Below, piece after piece: positions 1-8,664 of a stretch of DNA of 64,000 nt (positions within the stretch are counted from its first letter, which is position 1; the number at the start of each line of letters is the position of its first letter). The DNA is taken from NCBI RefSeq assembly GCF_002005225.1, contig NZ_CP019724.1:5163501-5227500 (forward strand), written 5' to 3'. A model generated the notes under the pieces. The model saw nothing but the letters and a program-made list of their open reading frames with translations, was not told the DNA's origin and did no database searches. The stretch is from Streptomyces pactum. Its GTDB lineage: Bacteria > Actinomycetota > Actinomycetes > Streptomycetales > Streptomycetaceae. Position numbers and translations under genes: made by a program.

Positions 1-597
1 CCCTCCCACGACGAGCTGGTCTACGCCCGCCACGACCGCGGCTTCGCCCTGCTCTCCATGCGCTCCCCGTCCGTCTCCCGCCTCTACCTCCAGGTGCCCG
101 CGGACACGGACGCCGAGAGCTGGCGCGACGAGGAGATCTGGGCCGAGCTGGAACGGCGCTTCGAGACCGACGACGACTGGGTGCTGAACCGGGGCCCGAT
201 CACCCAGAAGTCGGTCACCCCCATGCGCTCCTACGTCCACGAGCCCATGCGGCACGGCCGCCTCTTCCTGGCCGGCGACGCCGCGCACATCGTGCCGCCC
301 ACCGGCGCCAAGGGGCTCAATCTCGCCGTCGGGGACGTCGTCACCTTCGCGCGGGCGCTGGCCCACCGCGCGGAGACCGGCTCCGGCGAACTCCTCGACA
401 CCTACTCCGAGACCTGCCTGCGCCGCGTCTGGCAGGCCGAGCGCTTCTCGTACGACATGACGACCCTCCTGCACCGCGCCCCCGACGCCACTCCGTTCGA
501 GGAGCGGCTCCAGCTCGCCCGCCTCGACCGGATCGCCTCCTCCCGCGCCGCCGAGACCGACCTCGCCGAGGCGTACACCGGTTTCCCGCTCGGGTGA
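1..597 (+). CDS. pobA: 4-hydroxybenzoate 3-monooxygenase, C-terminal part (5' end outside window)
   Basis: The open frame enters at base 1 and stops at TGA 595-597, giving the last 198 residues. The family is about 390 residues long, so roughly half is missing to the left. The stretch GDAAHIVPPTGAKGLNLA (about residues 92-109 of the fragment) is the second FAD-binding motif of class A flavoprotein hydroxylases, and its PPTGAKG wording is typical of p-hydroxybenzoate hydroxylase. The enzyme uses NAD(P)H and O2 to make protocatechuate in the cytoplasm. The C-terminal helix pattern (ERFSYDMTTLLH) also fits PobA. Another aromatic hydroxylase of the same class is possible but less likely. Confidence 0.88.
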   Translation, partial: PSHDELVYARHDRGFALLSMRSPSVSRLYLQVPADTDAESWRDEEIWAELERRFETDDDWVLNRGPITQKSVTPMRSYVHEPMRHGRLFLAGDAAHIVPPTGAKGLNLAVGDVVTFARALAHRAETGSGELLDTYSETCLRRVWQAERFSYDMTTLLHRAPDATPFEERLQLARLDRIASSRAAETDLAEAYTGFPLG

Positions 598-764
598 GTG
601 GTACCCGGCCCCGGCACGACCCCGCCCGTGAGGGGAATCACCGATCCGCGTAGCGTGTTGTGCGGCAAGGTGAGGGAAAGATCCTCCCCAAGCAGTAGGG
701 TCATTCCTTTGCCGTTCTATTACTCTTGAGCCAAGGCTGCGTCGTGTGGCCATGGAGGAGTGAA

Positions 765-1685
765 ATGAGGAGCAGAAACCCGGTCTTCTCGCGACGGGGG
801 TTCAGCCGCGACAACGGCTACGCGGGCTTCAACGCCGCGCCGCAGGCCGGGGGCCCCGCCGTCGCCACCCAGGGCAACCCGTACGCGCAGGGCACGCAGG
901 GCACCCCGTACGCCCAGCCCGTCGGCAACCCCTACGCGCAGAACCCGTACGCCCAGCAGGACCAGCAGTACGGCGCGCCGCCGCAGGCGCCGGCCACCAC
1001 CGGCCGGATGACGATGGACGACGTCGTCATCCGTACGGCGAGCACGCTCGGCGTGCTCGTGGTGACGGCCGCGCTCGCCTGGGCGCTGCTGCCCGTGGAC
1101 GACGCCAACATCGGCCGCTCCTACGGCATCGGTATCGGTGCCGCGCTGATCGGCATGGTCCTGGCGCTCGTCCAGGCCTTCAAGCGCAAGGCCTCGCCGG
1201 CGCTGATCCTTCTCTACGCGGCGTTCGAGGGTGTCTTCCTCGGCGTCGTCTCCAGCGTCGTCGACAACCGCATCGCCGACGGCGCGGCCATGCAGGCCGT
1301 GATCGGCACGATGGCGGTCTTCGCCGGTGTGCTGATCGCCTACAAGGCCGGCTGGATCCGCGTCAACCGCCGCTTCTACGGCTTCGTGATGGCGGCCGCG
1401 CTCGGCTTCGTCTTCCTGATGATGGTGAACCTGCTGTTCGCCGTCTTCGGCGGCGGCGACGGCCTCGGCTTCCGCAGCGGCACGCTGGGCATCGTCTTCG
1501 GCATCGTCGGCATCATCCTCGGCGCCTGCTTCCTGGCGATGGACTTCAAGCAGGTCGAGGACGGTCTGGCCTACGGCGCCCCGCGCGAGGAGGCCTGGCT
1601 CGCCGCCTTCGGCCTCACGCTGACGCTGGTGTGGCTGTACCTGGAGTTCCTGCGGCTGATCGCGATCTTGAACAGCAGCGACTAG
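765..1685 (+). CDS. Bax inhibitor-1/YccA family integral membrane protein
   Basis: 306 residues. I chose ATG 765 because GGAGGAG lies at 754-760; an in-frame TTG/ATG further upstream has no such site. Residues 1-95 are a cytoplasmic Gln/Pro/Ala/Tyr-rich tail with repeated NPYAQ units. About seven hydrophobic helices follow, in the BI-1/YccA pattern, with charged residues in the last helices (GACFLAMDFKQVEDG). Bacterial members are proposed pH-sensitive Ca2+ leak proteins or partners of membrane proteases; the role in Streptomyces is unknown. A strong terminator follows at once, so the gene is probably monocistronic. Confidence 0.88.
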   Translation: MRSRNPVFSRRGFSRDNGYAGFNAAPQAGGPAVATQGNPYAQGTQGTPYAQPVGNPYAQNPYAQQDQQYGAPPQAPATTGRMTMDDVVIRTASTLGVLVVTAALAWALLPVDDANIGRSYGIGIGAALIGMVLALVQAFKRKASPALILLYAAFEGVFLGVVSSVVDNRIADGAAMQAVIGTMAVFAGVLIAYKAGWIRVNRRFYGFVMAAALGFVFLMMVNLLFAVFGGGDGLGFRSGTLGIVFGIVGIILGACFLAMDFKQVEDGLAYGAPREEAWLAAFGLTLTLVWLYLEFLRLIAILNSSD

Positions 1686-1725
1686 CGGGGGCTGGCGGGC
1701 AGCGTCCCGCCGCGCGGCCACTCGT

Positions 1726-1762
1726 GGGGAAGGGCCCCGGGCTTTGCCCGGGGCCCTTCCCC
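1726..1762. terminator. Bidirectional terminator between convergent genes
   Basis: A perfect 17-bp stem: arm 1726-1742 starts GGGGAAGGGCC and arm 1746-1762 ends GGCCCTTCCCC, with a TTT loop. It sits between the BI-1 gene and the convergent DUF4287-like gene. There is no T-run, which is usual for Streptomyces terminators. Confidence 0.85.
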
Positions 1763-1780
1763 GTCGTGGGGCCGGCGCGC

Positions 1781-2011
1781 TCAGCGCAGCTTGCGCGCGG
1801 CCCTTCTCAGGTCGTACTCGTGGATGATGGCCTTCGCGTGGCCGTACGCGAGGTCGTGTTCGTGGCGGAGCCAGCTCACCTTCTCCTCGAAGCGGAAGAG
1901 AGAGGGGCCGTCCTCGACGGTGCGCAGCCAGTCGGAGATCTCACGACCGGTGCAGTGGGGGATGCGGGCGAGCATGTTGCGATGGGTCTCCTCGGAGAAG
2001 ACTTGGGACAT
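1781..2011 (-). CDS. Small DUF4287-like protein
   Basis: 76 residues. ATG 2011 is preceded on the minus strand by GGAGG five bases upstream. The sequence carries the pattern seen in DUF4287 proteins: a helix ending ISDWLRTVEDG, then WLRHEHDLAYGHAKAIIHEYD, where a Gly-His-(A)-x-Ala-Ile motif caps the second helix. There is no signal peptide or membrane segment, so it is cytoplasmic. Function is unknown. The gene stands alone, convergent with the BI-1 gene and divergent from the next small gene. Confidence 0.75.
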   Translation of the reverse strand: MSQVFSEETHRNMLARIPHCTGREISDWLRTVEDGPSLFRFEEKVSWLRHEHDLAYGHAKAIIHEYDLRRAARKLR

Positions 2012-2114
2012 CGGCGCCTCCGGACGAAAGGGGATGTAAGCCGGTCCTTCCAGTCACCGTGCCTGAGCGTTCGCCCGTTGGCAACAGTCCCGGAGGGGCG
2101 CGTACGCTCACGCC

Positions 2115-2426
2115 GTGGTTGATACGACGCCTTTGACCCGTGCCGTGGACGACTTCGCCGACCGGCTGCGGGCCGCCCCGCAGAGCAGACTGCAACGCGG
2201 CGCCGCCGCGGAGGCGCTGGAGCTGGCCAGGGAGTTGGCCCGGCGCGCCCAGCTCGTGGAGGAACCGGGGGCGGAGCCGCGGGTGATGCCGGACGCCGGG
2301 ATGTTCGCCGCCGCCGACCAGATCGCCGTCGCCGCGCACGACCTGGCCCTCGTGCTGAGCGACGAGGGCCAGGTGGAGGAAGCGGCGAGGCTGGTGGAGG
2401 AGGCCCGCAAGCGGGCCGGGGTCTGA
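2115..2426 (+). CDS. Hypothetical helical protein
   Basis: 103 residues from GTG 2115. The first codons read VDTTPLTRAVDDFADRLRAAP and the protein is almost wholly alpha-helical, Ala/Glu/Arg-rich, without membrane segments or cysteines. I do not recognise a family. Third-position G/C is as high as in its neighbours, supporting a real gene. Its stop codon lies inside a palindrome (2423-2442). It is divergent from the DUF4287-like gene and convergent with the next gene. Confidence 0.65.
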   Translation: MVDTTPLTRAVDDFADRLRAAPQSRLQRGAAAEALELARELARRAQLVEEPGAEPRVMPDAGMFAAADQIAVAAHDLALVLSDEGQVEEAARLVEEARKRAGV

Positions 2427-2442
2427 CGCCGGCCGGCGTCAG
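2423..2442. terminator. Palindrome overlapping a stop codon, probable terminator
   Basis: CTGACGCCGG is followed directly by its reverse complement. TGA 2424-2426 of the upstream gene is inside the first arm. A shorter hairpin, GGCCCGC-AA-GCGGGCC, lies just before it in the coding end. It separates two convergent genes. Confidence 0.5.
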
Positions 2443-2467
2443 CCGCCCCGGTACGACCGGGGGGCCA

Positions 2468-3268
2468 CTAGAGGGACGCGATGACGCGGTCCGCCAGGAT
2501 GTACACGTTCTCCTCGCCGCAGGCGAAGGTCAGCGTGTAGGCGCCGGAGATCCCGGAGCCGCCCAGGAGGTACGGCGTCTGGCCCGCGCCCAGCGCGGCG
2601 GCCAGGCGCTCCGCGGTCTCGCGGTGGCCCGGGGTCATGCACAGCGTGGTGCCGTCGGCGAAGACGTACACGTCGAGCGTGCCCAGGGGGCCCGGACGGA
2701 CGTCCGCCAGCGCCACGCTCGACTCGGCCAGCTCCTCGAGGGTGGCGACGGTGCGCTCGTGGTCGCCCACGGCAGGCGACGGGTTCGGTACGAAGTCCGG
2801 GTGCGAGGGGTGGCGGCGGCGGGCGGCGGCCAGCTCGGCGGACTCCCTCGGGCCCGCGTCCTTCGCGGCCTGGTCGTCGGTGTCCGGGCCCGGTTCGACC
2901 ACCGGCTCCAGGCCCACGAAGTCGGCCTGCCGGGGAAGGAACAGCTCACTGTCGGACAGGCCGAGCAGTAGCGGAGCGTCGGAGGCGTCCCGGGACTCCT
3001 GGGCGGCCCAGAAGGCCCGCGCCTCGGCGAGCTCGCGCTCGCGCTCCTCGGCGAGCGCCTCGGCGACGGCGGCGCGTATCTCCTCGGCGTCGGCGGTGGT
3101 GCGGGCGGCGGGCACCCGGCCCCGCGTGGCGGCGGCCCGGCTCTCGGCCAGCTCGGCGCGCAGGGCCGCCACCTGCCGGCGCAGCACCAGAATGGTGCGC
3201 AGGACGGCGACGCCCACGGCGCCGGTGGCGGCCGTGGTGAGCAGCAGGGCGATCGGCATGGCGCTCAC
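2468..3268 (-). CDS. Membrane-anchored hypothetical protein
   Basis: 266 residues from GTG 3268, with GGGAG seven bases upstream; an inner ATG at 3259 is the alternative. Residues 4-28 form one hydrophobic helix (LLLTTAATGAVGVAVLRTILV). It is followed by a long Ala/Glu/Arg-rich coiled coil (about 28-105), then an acidic linker and a C-terminal globular part (about 170-266) ending GEENVYILADRVIASL. The topology suggests a bitopic protein with most of its mass in the cytoplasm. No known family was recognised. The region 3269-3465 upstream holds its promoter but no gene. Confidence 0.75.
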   Translation of the reverse strand: MSAMPIALLLTTAATGAVGVAVLRTILVLRRQVAALRAELAESRAAATRGRVPAARTTADAEEIRAAVAEALAEERERELAEARAFWAAQESRDASDAPLLLGLSDSELFLPRQADFVGLEPVVEPGPDTDDQAAKDAGPRESAELAAARRRHPSHPDFVPNPSPAVGDHERTVATLEELAESSVALADVRPGPLGTLDVYVFADGTTLCMTPGHRETAERLAAALGAGQTPYLLGGSGISGAYTLTFACGEENVYILADRVIASL

Positions 3269-3465
3269 TGACGTACTCCCGGTTCAAAGTCGACCCCCGA
3301 CTTCCTACATCAGCTTGAAGGGAGGACTAACCGTCTGTCAGTGCGTAACGTCACGAAACGGACAGGACTTTGGGCCCGGGAGGTGGGGGTGTGGCTGGTC
3401 TGACCTGCGTAAATCCAGGGGGCTGGAGAGGTAGGTCACATCCTGGGACAGATTGGGTCACAAAA

Positions 3466-3502
3466 CGGCCCGGAACCCTGAGGCGCAAGGGGTTCCGGGC
3501 CG
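3466..3502 (-). terminator. Intrinsic terminator of the thiolase gene
   Basis: A perfect 13-bp stem (arms 3466-3478 and 3490-3502, CGGCCCGGAACCC and its complement) with an 11-base loop. On the minus strand the stem is followed by TTTTG. It lies 53 bp past the thiolase stop codon. Confidence 0.9.
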
Positions 3503-3554
3503 CGGGGTCACACTGGGTCCGCGGGGCGCTACTGACGGTCCCTCGGGTGGGGTG

Positions 3555-4775
3555 TCAGCTCAGGCGCTCGATGACCATGGCCATGCCCTGGCCGCCGCCG
3601 ACGCACATGGTCTCCAGGCCGAACTGCTTGTCGTGCGTCTGGAGGGAGTTGATCAGCGTGCCGGTGATGCGGGCGCCGGTCATCCCGAAGGGGTGGCCGA
3701 CGGCGATGGCTCCGCCGTTGACGTTCAGCTTCTCCAGCGGGATGCCGAGGTCGCGGTAGGAGGGGATGACCTGTGCGGCGAACGCCTCGTTGATCTCGAC
3801 CAGGTCGATGTCGTCGATGGTCAGGCCGGCGCGGGACAGGGCCTGCTTGCTCGCCTCGACCGGGCCGAGGCCCATGATCTCGGGGGAGAGGCCGGAGACG
3901 CCGGTGGAGACGATGCGGGCGAGCGGGGTCAGGCCCAGCTCGCGGGCCTTGGTGTCGCTCATGATCACGAGGGCGGCGGCGCCGTCGTTGAGCGGGCAGC
4001 AGTTGCCGGCGGTGACCAGGCCGTCGGGGCGGAAGACGGGCTTGAGGCCCTGGACGCCCTCGAGGGTGACGCCGGCGCGGGGGCCGTCGTCCTTGGCGAC
4101 GACGGTGCCGTCCGGCAGCGTGACCGGGGTGATCTCGCGCTCCCAGAAGCCGTTCTTGATGGCCTCCTCGGCGAGGTTCTGCGAGCGGACGCCGAACTCG
4201 TCCATGTCCTGCCGGGTGATGCCCTTGGCGCGGGCGAGGTTCTCGGCGGTCTGGCCCATCGCGATGTACGGGTCCGGGGCCAGGCCGTCCTCGCGCGGGT
4301 CGTGCCAGGTGGTGCCCTCCTGCTGGGCGACCTCGGCGGTGCGCGCCTCCGCCTCGGCGAACAGCGGGTTGCGGGTGTCCGGCAGGCTGTCCGAGTTGCC
4401 CTTCGCGAACCGGGAGACCATCTCGACACCGGCCGAGATGAAGACGTCGCCCTCGCCGGCCTTGATGGCGTGCAGGGCCATACGGGAGGTCTGCAGGGAC
4501 GAGGAGCAGTACCGGGTGACGGTGCAGCCGGGCAGGTGGTCCATGCCCATCTCGACGGCGACGATCCGGCCGAGGTTGTTGCCCTGCTCGCCACCGGGCA
4601 GGCCGCAGCCGAGCATCAGGTCGTCGATGTCCCGGGGGTCCAGCTCGGGGACCTTGGCGAGGGCCGCCTGGATGATCGTGGCGGCCAGGTCGTCGGGGCG
4701 CAGGTCCTTCAGGGAGCCCTTGAAGGCGCGGCCGATGGGGGAGCGGGTGGCTGAGACGATCACGGCTTCGGGCAT
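3555..4775 (-). CDS. Acetyl-CoA C-acyltransferase (thiolase)
   Basis: 406 residues from ATG 4775, which has GGAG five bases upstream; the frame is open further up but lacks a ribosome site there. All thiolase hallmarks are present: the acyl-accepting Cys90 in [12 protein letters not shown], the histidine in [16 protein letters not shown], and the second catalytic Cys in [13 protein letters not shown] near the C-terminus. The enzyme condenses or cleaves acyl-CoA in the cytoplasm, in beta-oxidation or acetoacetyl-CoA formation; substrate length cannot be told from the sequence. The gene is monocistronic with its own terminator. A TetR-like palindrome lies about 110 bp upstream. Confidence 0.93.
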   Translation of the reverse strand: MPEAVIVSATRSPIGRAFKGSLKDLRPDDLAATIIQAALAKVPELDPRDIDDLMLGCGLPGGEQGNNLGRIVAVEMGMDHLPGCTVTRYCSSSLQTSRMALHAIKAGEGDVFISAGVEMVSRFAKGNSDSLPDTRNPLFAEAEARTAEVAQQEGTTWHDPREDGLAPDPYIAMGQTAENLARAKGITRQDMDEFGVRSQNLAEEAIKNGFWEREITPVTLPDGTVVAKDDGPRAGVTLEGVQGLKPVFRPDGLVTAGNCCPLNDGAAALVIMSDTKARELGLTPLARIVSTGVSGLSPEIMGLGPVEASKQALSRAGLTIDDIDLVEINEAFAAQVIPSYRDLGIPLEKLNVNGGAIAVGHPFGMTGARITGTLINSLQTHDKQFGLETMCVGGGQGMAMVIERLS

Positions 4776-4883
4776 CACGGCTCCAGTGGCGAGTCGGTGG
4801 GGCACGGGCAGGGCTGGTTGGGAAGTTACCCGTACGTATGGCCTGGGTCACGGGTGCGGGCGTGTGACATGGACCGCAACTTT

Positions 4884-4899
4884 CTAAGCGCTTGCTTGG
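4884..4899. promoter_or_regulatory. Candidate TetR-type operator upstream of thiolase gene
   Basis: CTAAGCGCTTGCTTGG contains the perfect palindrome AAGCGCTT (4886-4893) followed by a second GCTT half. It lies in the otherwise empty 272-bp gap between the thiolase gene and the SGNH hydrolase gene. Palindromes of AAGC/GCTT halves are typical of TetR-family regulators of fatty-acid genes. No regulator gene is adjacent, so the assignment is inference. Confidence 0.4.
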
Positions 4900-5047
4900 G
4901 CCCTTGACGGTGGAGGGCGGTCCCACGTGCGGGGGCTCATGGCGGGGGCTCGTGCCGGACGCCCCCTGAGGGCTGCGCCCCGGGGTCCGTGGGCGACCCC
5001 GGCCGACTGCGCCCCCAGAGCCCGCTCCGGTCTGAACGGCCTCGTCC

Positions 5048-6088
5048 TCACACTCCCCCGGAGTGGGCACCCCCAAGCGCGCCGGTGGGTTCCGCCTCCG
5101 TCACTCGCCGGCGCCGCCGGCGCTTCAGCAGTGCCCAAGGCCCCCGCGGCCCCGTCGGCATCGCCGCCGCGACCTCCGTGCCCGCCTCGGAGGCGGCCTC
5201 GGCCGCCGCCCGGGCCACCGGCAGGAAGCCCTCGCGGCGCAGCGCGTCGGGACGCTCCTCCTCGGCCGGCCACAGGCCGAGCGCGGCGCACACCGACGGC
5301 AGCACCGCCATCGCGGCCGTGGCGTACCCCTCGGCGGAGGGGTGGTAGTTGTCGGGGCCGAACAGCTCCCGCGGATTCTGCGCGAACTCCGGGCCCAGCA
5401 GGTCGCCCAGCGACACCGTGCGCCCGCCCTGCTCCACCACGCCGATCGTCTGCGCCGCCGCGAGCTGCCGCGAGGTCCGTCGGGCCAGCCAGCGCAGCGG
5501 CTGCCGTACCCGCTCGATGGTGCCGAGGTCCGGGCAGGTGCCGACCACCACCTCCGCGCCGGCCGTGCGCAGCCGCCGTACCGCTCCCGCCAGGTGCCGC
5601 ACCGAGCGGGTCGCCGGCATCCGGTGGGTGACGTCGTTGGCGCCGATCATGATCACGCAGATGTCGGGCACCCGGCCCGGATCCGCGAGCACCAGCGCCA
5701 CCTGCCGGTCCAGGTCGTCCGAGCAGGCCCCCGGCGCCGCGACCGACCCCAGCTCCACCGGCCGCTCCGCCACCGCGGCGAGCCCCGAGGCCAGCAGCGC
5801 GCCCGGTGTCTGCCCCGCCCGGTGCACGCCCTGCCCGGCGGCCGTGGAGTCGCCCAGCATCATCAGCCGCAGCGGCGGTTGGCCGGCCGTCGGCAGGGTG
5901 TTGCCGTACAGCCCCCGCGCGTTCGGCACCCGGTCCGGTGTGCCGATGCCCACCCGGCGCCTGGCCAGTCGCACCTCCGCCAGCAGCAGACCGGCCGCGG
6001 CCGCACCGGCCAGCCCGATGCCGCCCCCGCCGTAGGCCGCGCCGGCCGCGATCCGCCGGGCCACCCTCGCCCTCGACATACTCGTCAT
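5048..6088 (-). CDS. SGNH/GDSL-family hydrolase, membrane-anchored or secreted
   Basis: 346 residues. ATG 6088 has GGAGGAGG nine bases upstream; the frame continues into the divergent cbs gene but that part cannot be coding. An N-terminal Arg-rich stretch and a hydrophobic segment (AYGGGGIGLAGAAAAGLLL, about 16-34) give a signal anchor. The SGNH blocks follow in order: GDSTAAGQG (nucleophile Ser, about residue 77), a Gly in block II, GANDVTH (Asn), and NYHPSAEGY (Asp/His) near 275. Such enzymes are esterases or lipases; the substrate is unknown. The C-terminus ends in a basic KRRRRRR patch. It is divergent from cbs. Confidence 0.85.
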   Translation of the reverse strand: MTSMSRARVARRIAAGAAYGGGGIGLAGAAAAGLLLAEVRLARRRVGIGTPDRVPNARGLYGNTLPTAGQPPLRLMMLGDSTAAGQGVHRAGQTPGALLASGLAAVAERPVELGSVAAPGACSDDLDRQVALVLADPGRVPDICVIMIGANDVTHRMPATRSVRHLAGAVRRLRTAGAEVVVGTCPDLGTIERVRQPLRWLARRTSRQLAAAQTIGVVEQGGRTVSLGDLLGPEFAQNPRELFGPDNYHPSAEGYATAAMAVLPSVCAALGLWPAEEERPDALRREGFLPVARAAAEAASEAGTEVAAAMPTGPRGPWALLKRRRRRRVTEAEPTGALGGAHSGGV

Positions 6089-6257
6089 ACGTCGCCGCCA
6101 CCTCCTCCAACCCGTACACCCTCTGCTTGCCCCGTACGGACGGTCGCCCAATCCCAACGGGGAGTGAACGACCGTCACGGGGTATGAGGCGGGCCGGCAG
6201 GCCATAGGCTGGCCGGACCGATACCGACCACATCTTTTGCAGCATCCGGAGACCACG

Positions 6258-7640
6258 GTGCATTTCCACGACTCGATGATCAGCCTCGTCGGCAACACCC
6301 CGCTGGTGCGGCTCAACAGCGTGACCAAGGGCATCAGGGCCACCGTCCTGGCCAAAGTGGAGTACTTCAACCCGGGCGGCTCGGTGAAGGACCGCATCGC
6401 CCTGCGCATGATCGAGGCCGCCGAGCAGAGCGGAGCCCTTCGGCCGGGCGGCACGATCGTCGAGCCGACCAGCGGCAACACGGGCGTGGGCCTCGCGATC
6501 GTGGCGCAGCAGAAGGGCTACAAGTGCATCTTCGTCTGCCCTGACAAGGTGTCCACCGACAAGATCAACGTGCTGCGCGCGTACGGCGCCGAGGTGGTCG
6601 TCTGCCCGACGGCGGTCGACCCGGAGCACCCGGACTCCTACTACAACGTCTCCGACCGGCTGGTCCGCGAGACGCCGGGCGCCTGGAAGCCGGACCAGTA
6701 CTCCAACCCCCACAACCCGCTCTCCCACTACCACTCGACCGGCCCCGAGCTGTGGGAGCAGACGGAGGGGAGGATCACCCACTTCGTCACCGGCGTCGGC
6801 ACCGGCGGCACCATCTCCGGCACCGGGCGCTACCTGAAGGAGGTCAGCGACGGCGCGGTCAAGGTGGTCGGCGCCGACCCCGAGGGCTCGGTGTACTCCG
6901 GCGGTTCCGGGCGCCCCTACCTCGTCGAGGGCGTCGGTGAGGACTTCTGGCCGACGGCGTACGACCGCGACGTCGCCGACGAGATCGTCGCCGTCTCCGA
7001 CAAGGACTCCTTCCAGATGACCCGCCGTCTCGCCAAGGAGGAGGGCCTGCTGGTCGGCGGCTCCTGCGGCATGGCCGTCGTCGCGGCGCTGCGCGTCGCC
7101 GAGCCGCTCGGCGAGGACGACGTGGTCGTCGTGCTCCTCCCGGACAGCGGGCGCGGCTACCTCAGCAAGATCTTCAACGACGAGTGGATGGCCGACTACG
7201 GCTTCCTGGAGGACGCCGGCCCCAGCGCGCGCGTCGCCGACGTCCTGAACCACAAGGAGGGTGGCCACATCCCCTCCCTCGTCCACATGCACCCGGACGA
7301 GACGGTCGGTCAGGCCATCGAGGTACTGCGCGAGTACGGCGTCTCGCAGATGCCGATCGTCAAGCCCGGCGCGGGCCACCCGGACGTGATGGCCGCCGAG
7401 GTCGTCGGCTCGGTCGTGGAACGCGAGCTGCTGGACGCCCTGTTCACCAAGCGCGCCTCGCTGGAGGACCCGCTGGAGAAGCACATGTCGGCCCCGCTGC
7501 CGCAGGTCGGCTCCGGTGAGCCGGTCGCGGACCTGATGTCGGTGCTCGGCGCCGCCGACGCGGCGATCGTCCTCGTCGAGGGCAAGCCGACCGGTGTGGT
7601 GAGCCGTCAGGACCTGCTGTCGTTCCTCGCGAAGAGCTGA
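6258..7640 (+). CDS. cbs: Cystathionine beta-synthase
   Basis: 460 residues from GTG 6258, preceded by GGAGA (6248-6252); a TTG at 6237 and an ATG at 6276 are alternatives. The N-terminal PLP domain (about 1-310) has NPGGSVKDRIA with the PLP lysine, TSGNTGVGLA, and the phosphate loop GTGGTISGTG. The C-terminal half (about 335-455) holds two CBS motifs, the last ending PTGVVSRQDLLSFLA. There is no haem domain. It joins serine and homocysteine to give cystathionine (reverse transsulfuration, cytoplasm). O-acetylserine-dependent cysteine synthesis is an alternative activity for bacterial members. No cystathionine gamma-lyase gene follows. Confidence 0.92.
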   Translation: MHFHDSMISLVGNTPLVRLNSVTKGIRATVLAKVEYFNPGGSVKDRIALRMIEAAEQSGALRPGGTIVEPTSGNTGVGLAIVAQQKGYKCIFVCPDKVSTDKINVLRAYGAEVVVCPTAVDPEHPDSYYNVSDRLVRETPGAWKPDQYSNPHNPLSHYHSTGPELWEQTEGRITHFVTGVGTGGTISGTGRYLKEVSDGAVKVVGADPEGSVYSGGSGRPYLVEGVGEDFWPTAYDRDVADEIVAVSDKDSFQMTRRLAKEEGLLVGGSCGMAVVAALRVAEPLGEDDVVVVLLPDSGRGYLSKIFNDEWMADYGFLEDAGPSARVADVLNHKEGGHIPSLVHMHPDETVGQAIEVLREYGVSQMPIVKPGAGHPDVMAAEVVGSVVERELLDALFTKRASLEDPLEKHMSAPLPQVGSGEPVADLMSVLGAADAAIVLVEGKPTGVVSRQDLLSFLAKS

Positions 7641-7681
7641 AGCGGCGGGAAGCGCCGGTGAACGCCCGGTGAACCGGCGGT

Positions 7682-7700
7682 CCGCGGGCCCGGCCCGCGG
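7682..7700. terminator. Hairpin downstream of cbs
   Basis: CCGCGGGCC and GGCCCGCGG pair over nine bases around a single C, about 40 bp after the cbs stop. The following 7701-7990 shows no gene. A long plus-strand frame through it has no codon bias and is antisense to real genes further on. Confidence 0.5.
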
Positions 7701-7990
7701 CGTCCGGTGATCTTCGCGGACTTCGCGGAAGCGGTACGCGCGCGACACGTTCGCGCAGCACACGCTTAACACGGGCCCGGCACAGTGACGTTGTCGGCAG
7801 GACGGGAGCGGCTCCCCGTTCCGGCCGGCACCGTACGGCGTCAAGGATCTTCCGGAGCGGCTCCCGGACCTCCACGGACGCCACGGACGCGCCGCCCGGC
7901 CGTGAGGCCCGGCACCGCGCGTCCCCCGCGGGGACCGCCGTCGTCCCGCCCCTCAGCGATGAGGGTGCGGCGGTCCCCGCGCAGTCTTTC

Positions 7991-8161
7991 CTCAGCCTTC
8001 CCAGGCGACCTCAGCCTTTCCAGGCGGACTCAGCCTTCCCAGGCGACCTCAGCCTTTCCAGGCGGACTCAGCCTTCCCAGGCGACCTCAGCCTTTCCAGG
8101 CGGACTCAGCCTTCCCAGGCGTCGTCAGCCCTCCCAGCCGGCCTCAGTCCTCCCAGGCGTC
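7991..8161. repeat. Nine 19-bp tandem repeats beginning at a stop codon
   Basis: Nine head-to-tail units start at 7991, 8010, 8029, 8048, 8067, 8086, 8105, 8124 and 8143. Units 1-6 alternate CTCAGCCTTCCCAGGCGAC and CTCAGCCTTTCCAGGCGGA, so they also form a 38-bp higher-order repeat. Most units contain GCCT-NNNN-AGGC, a small hairpin. Unit 9 contains the stop codon and last codons of the minus-strand gene ending at 8144; the other units extend into its 3' untranslated region. The period is not a multiple of three, so the array is not coding. Confidence 0.95.
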
Positions 8162-8575
8162 GTCCCTCTCGGCGCGGCGGCGGCCGAAGAGGCCCGGGTT
8201 GGTCCGGGCGACCTGGACGACGTTGACGCCGACGATGCCGGCCCAGGCGACCAGCAGTCCGGGGAGGCCGGAGACGCCGCCGCCGATCGCGGACAGCGGG
8301 ACTGCGAGCACCAGCGAGACGATGCCGAAGCCGAAGCGCTCTCCGAAGGAGTCCGTGGGCCTCGGCGTCCGGCTGTCCCGGGCCGCCGCCATCTGCTGCT
8401 CGGCGAGCTGCCGGCGCACCCGGCGCTCGACCGTTCCATCGATGCGCTGGTCGACCTTCTCCAGGAAGGAGTCGACCAGCGCGGACTCGTACTCCTCGCC
8501 GAGCTCCCTGCGGGTCTGCAGGGTGGCGTCGAGTTCCTTCTTCAGGTCGGTGTCCCGCGCGTCCATTCCGGTCAT
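8144..8575 (-). CDS. Small membrane protein
   Basis: 143 residues from ATG 8575; ATG 8566 is an alternative and no strong ribosome site separates them. Residues 1-75 are charged and helical (LKKELDATLQTRRELGEEYESAL). Two hydrophobic helices follow, about 85-105 (FGIVSLVLAVPLSAIGGG) and 108-128 (LPGLLVAWAGIVGVNVVQVA), then a short basic/acidic tail DDAWED. Similar proteins are common in Streptomyces without assigned function. The 3' end of the gene is the first unit of the 19-bp array. Confidence 0.75.
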   Translation of the reverse strand: MTGMDARDTDLKKELDATLQTRRELGEEYESALVDSFLEKVDQRIDGTVERRVRRQLAEQQMAAARDSRTPRPTDSFGERFGFGIVSLVLAVPLSAIGGGVSGLPGLLVAWAGIVGVNVVQVARTNPGLFGRRRAERDDAWED

Positions 8576-8664
8576 GCGTCCCAAGGTAGGCAGGCGGGAC
8601 TCGGGTGGCACTGGGGGCAGCCCCCCTTTCGGCACGGGGGTTGCCGGGGCCCGGACATCCGCGA

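Noticed and set aside
4884..7844. A 986-codon minus-strand frame across cbs and the SGNH gene
   Set aside because: It overlaps two well-supported genes and shows only Arg/Gly/Ala-rich shadow sequence.
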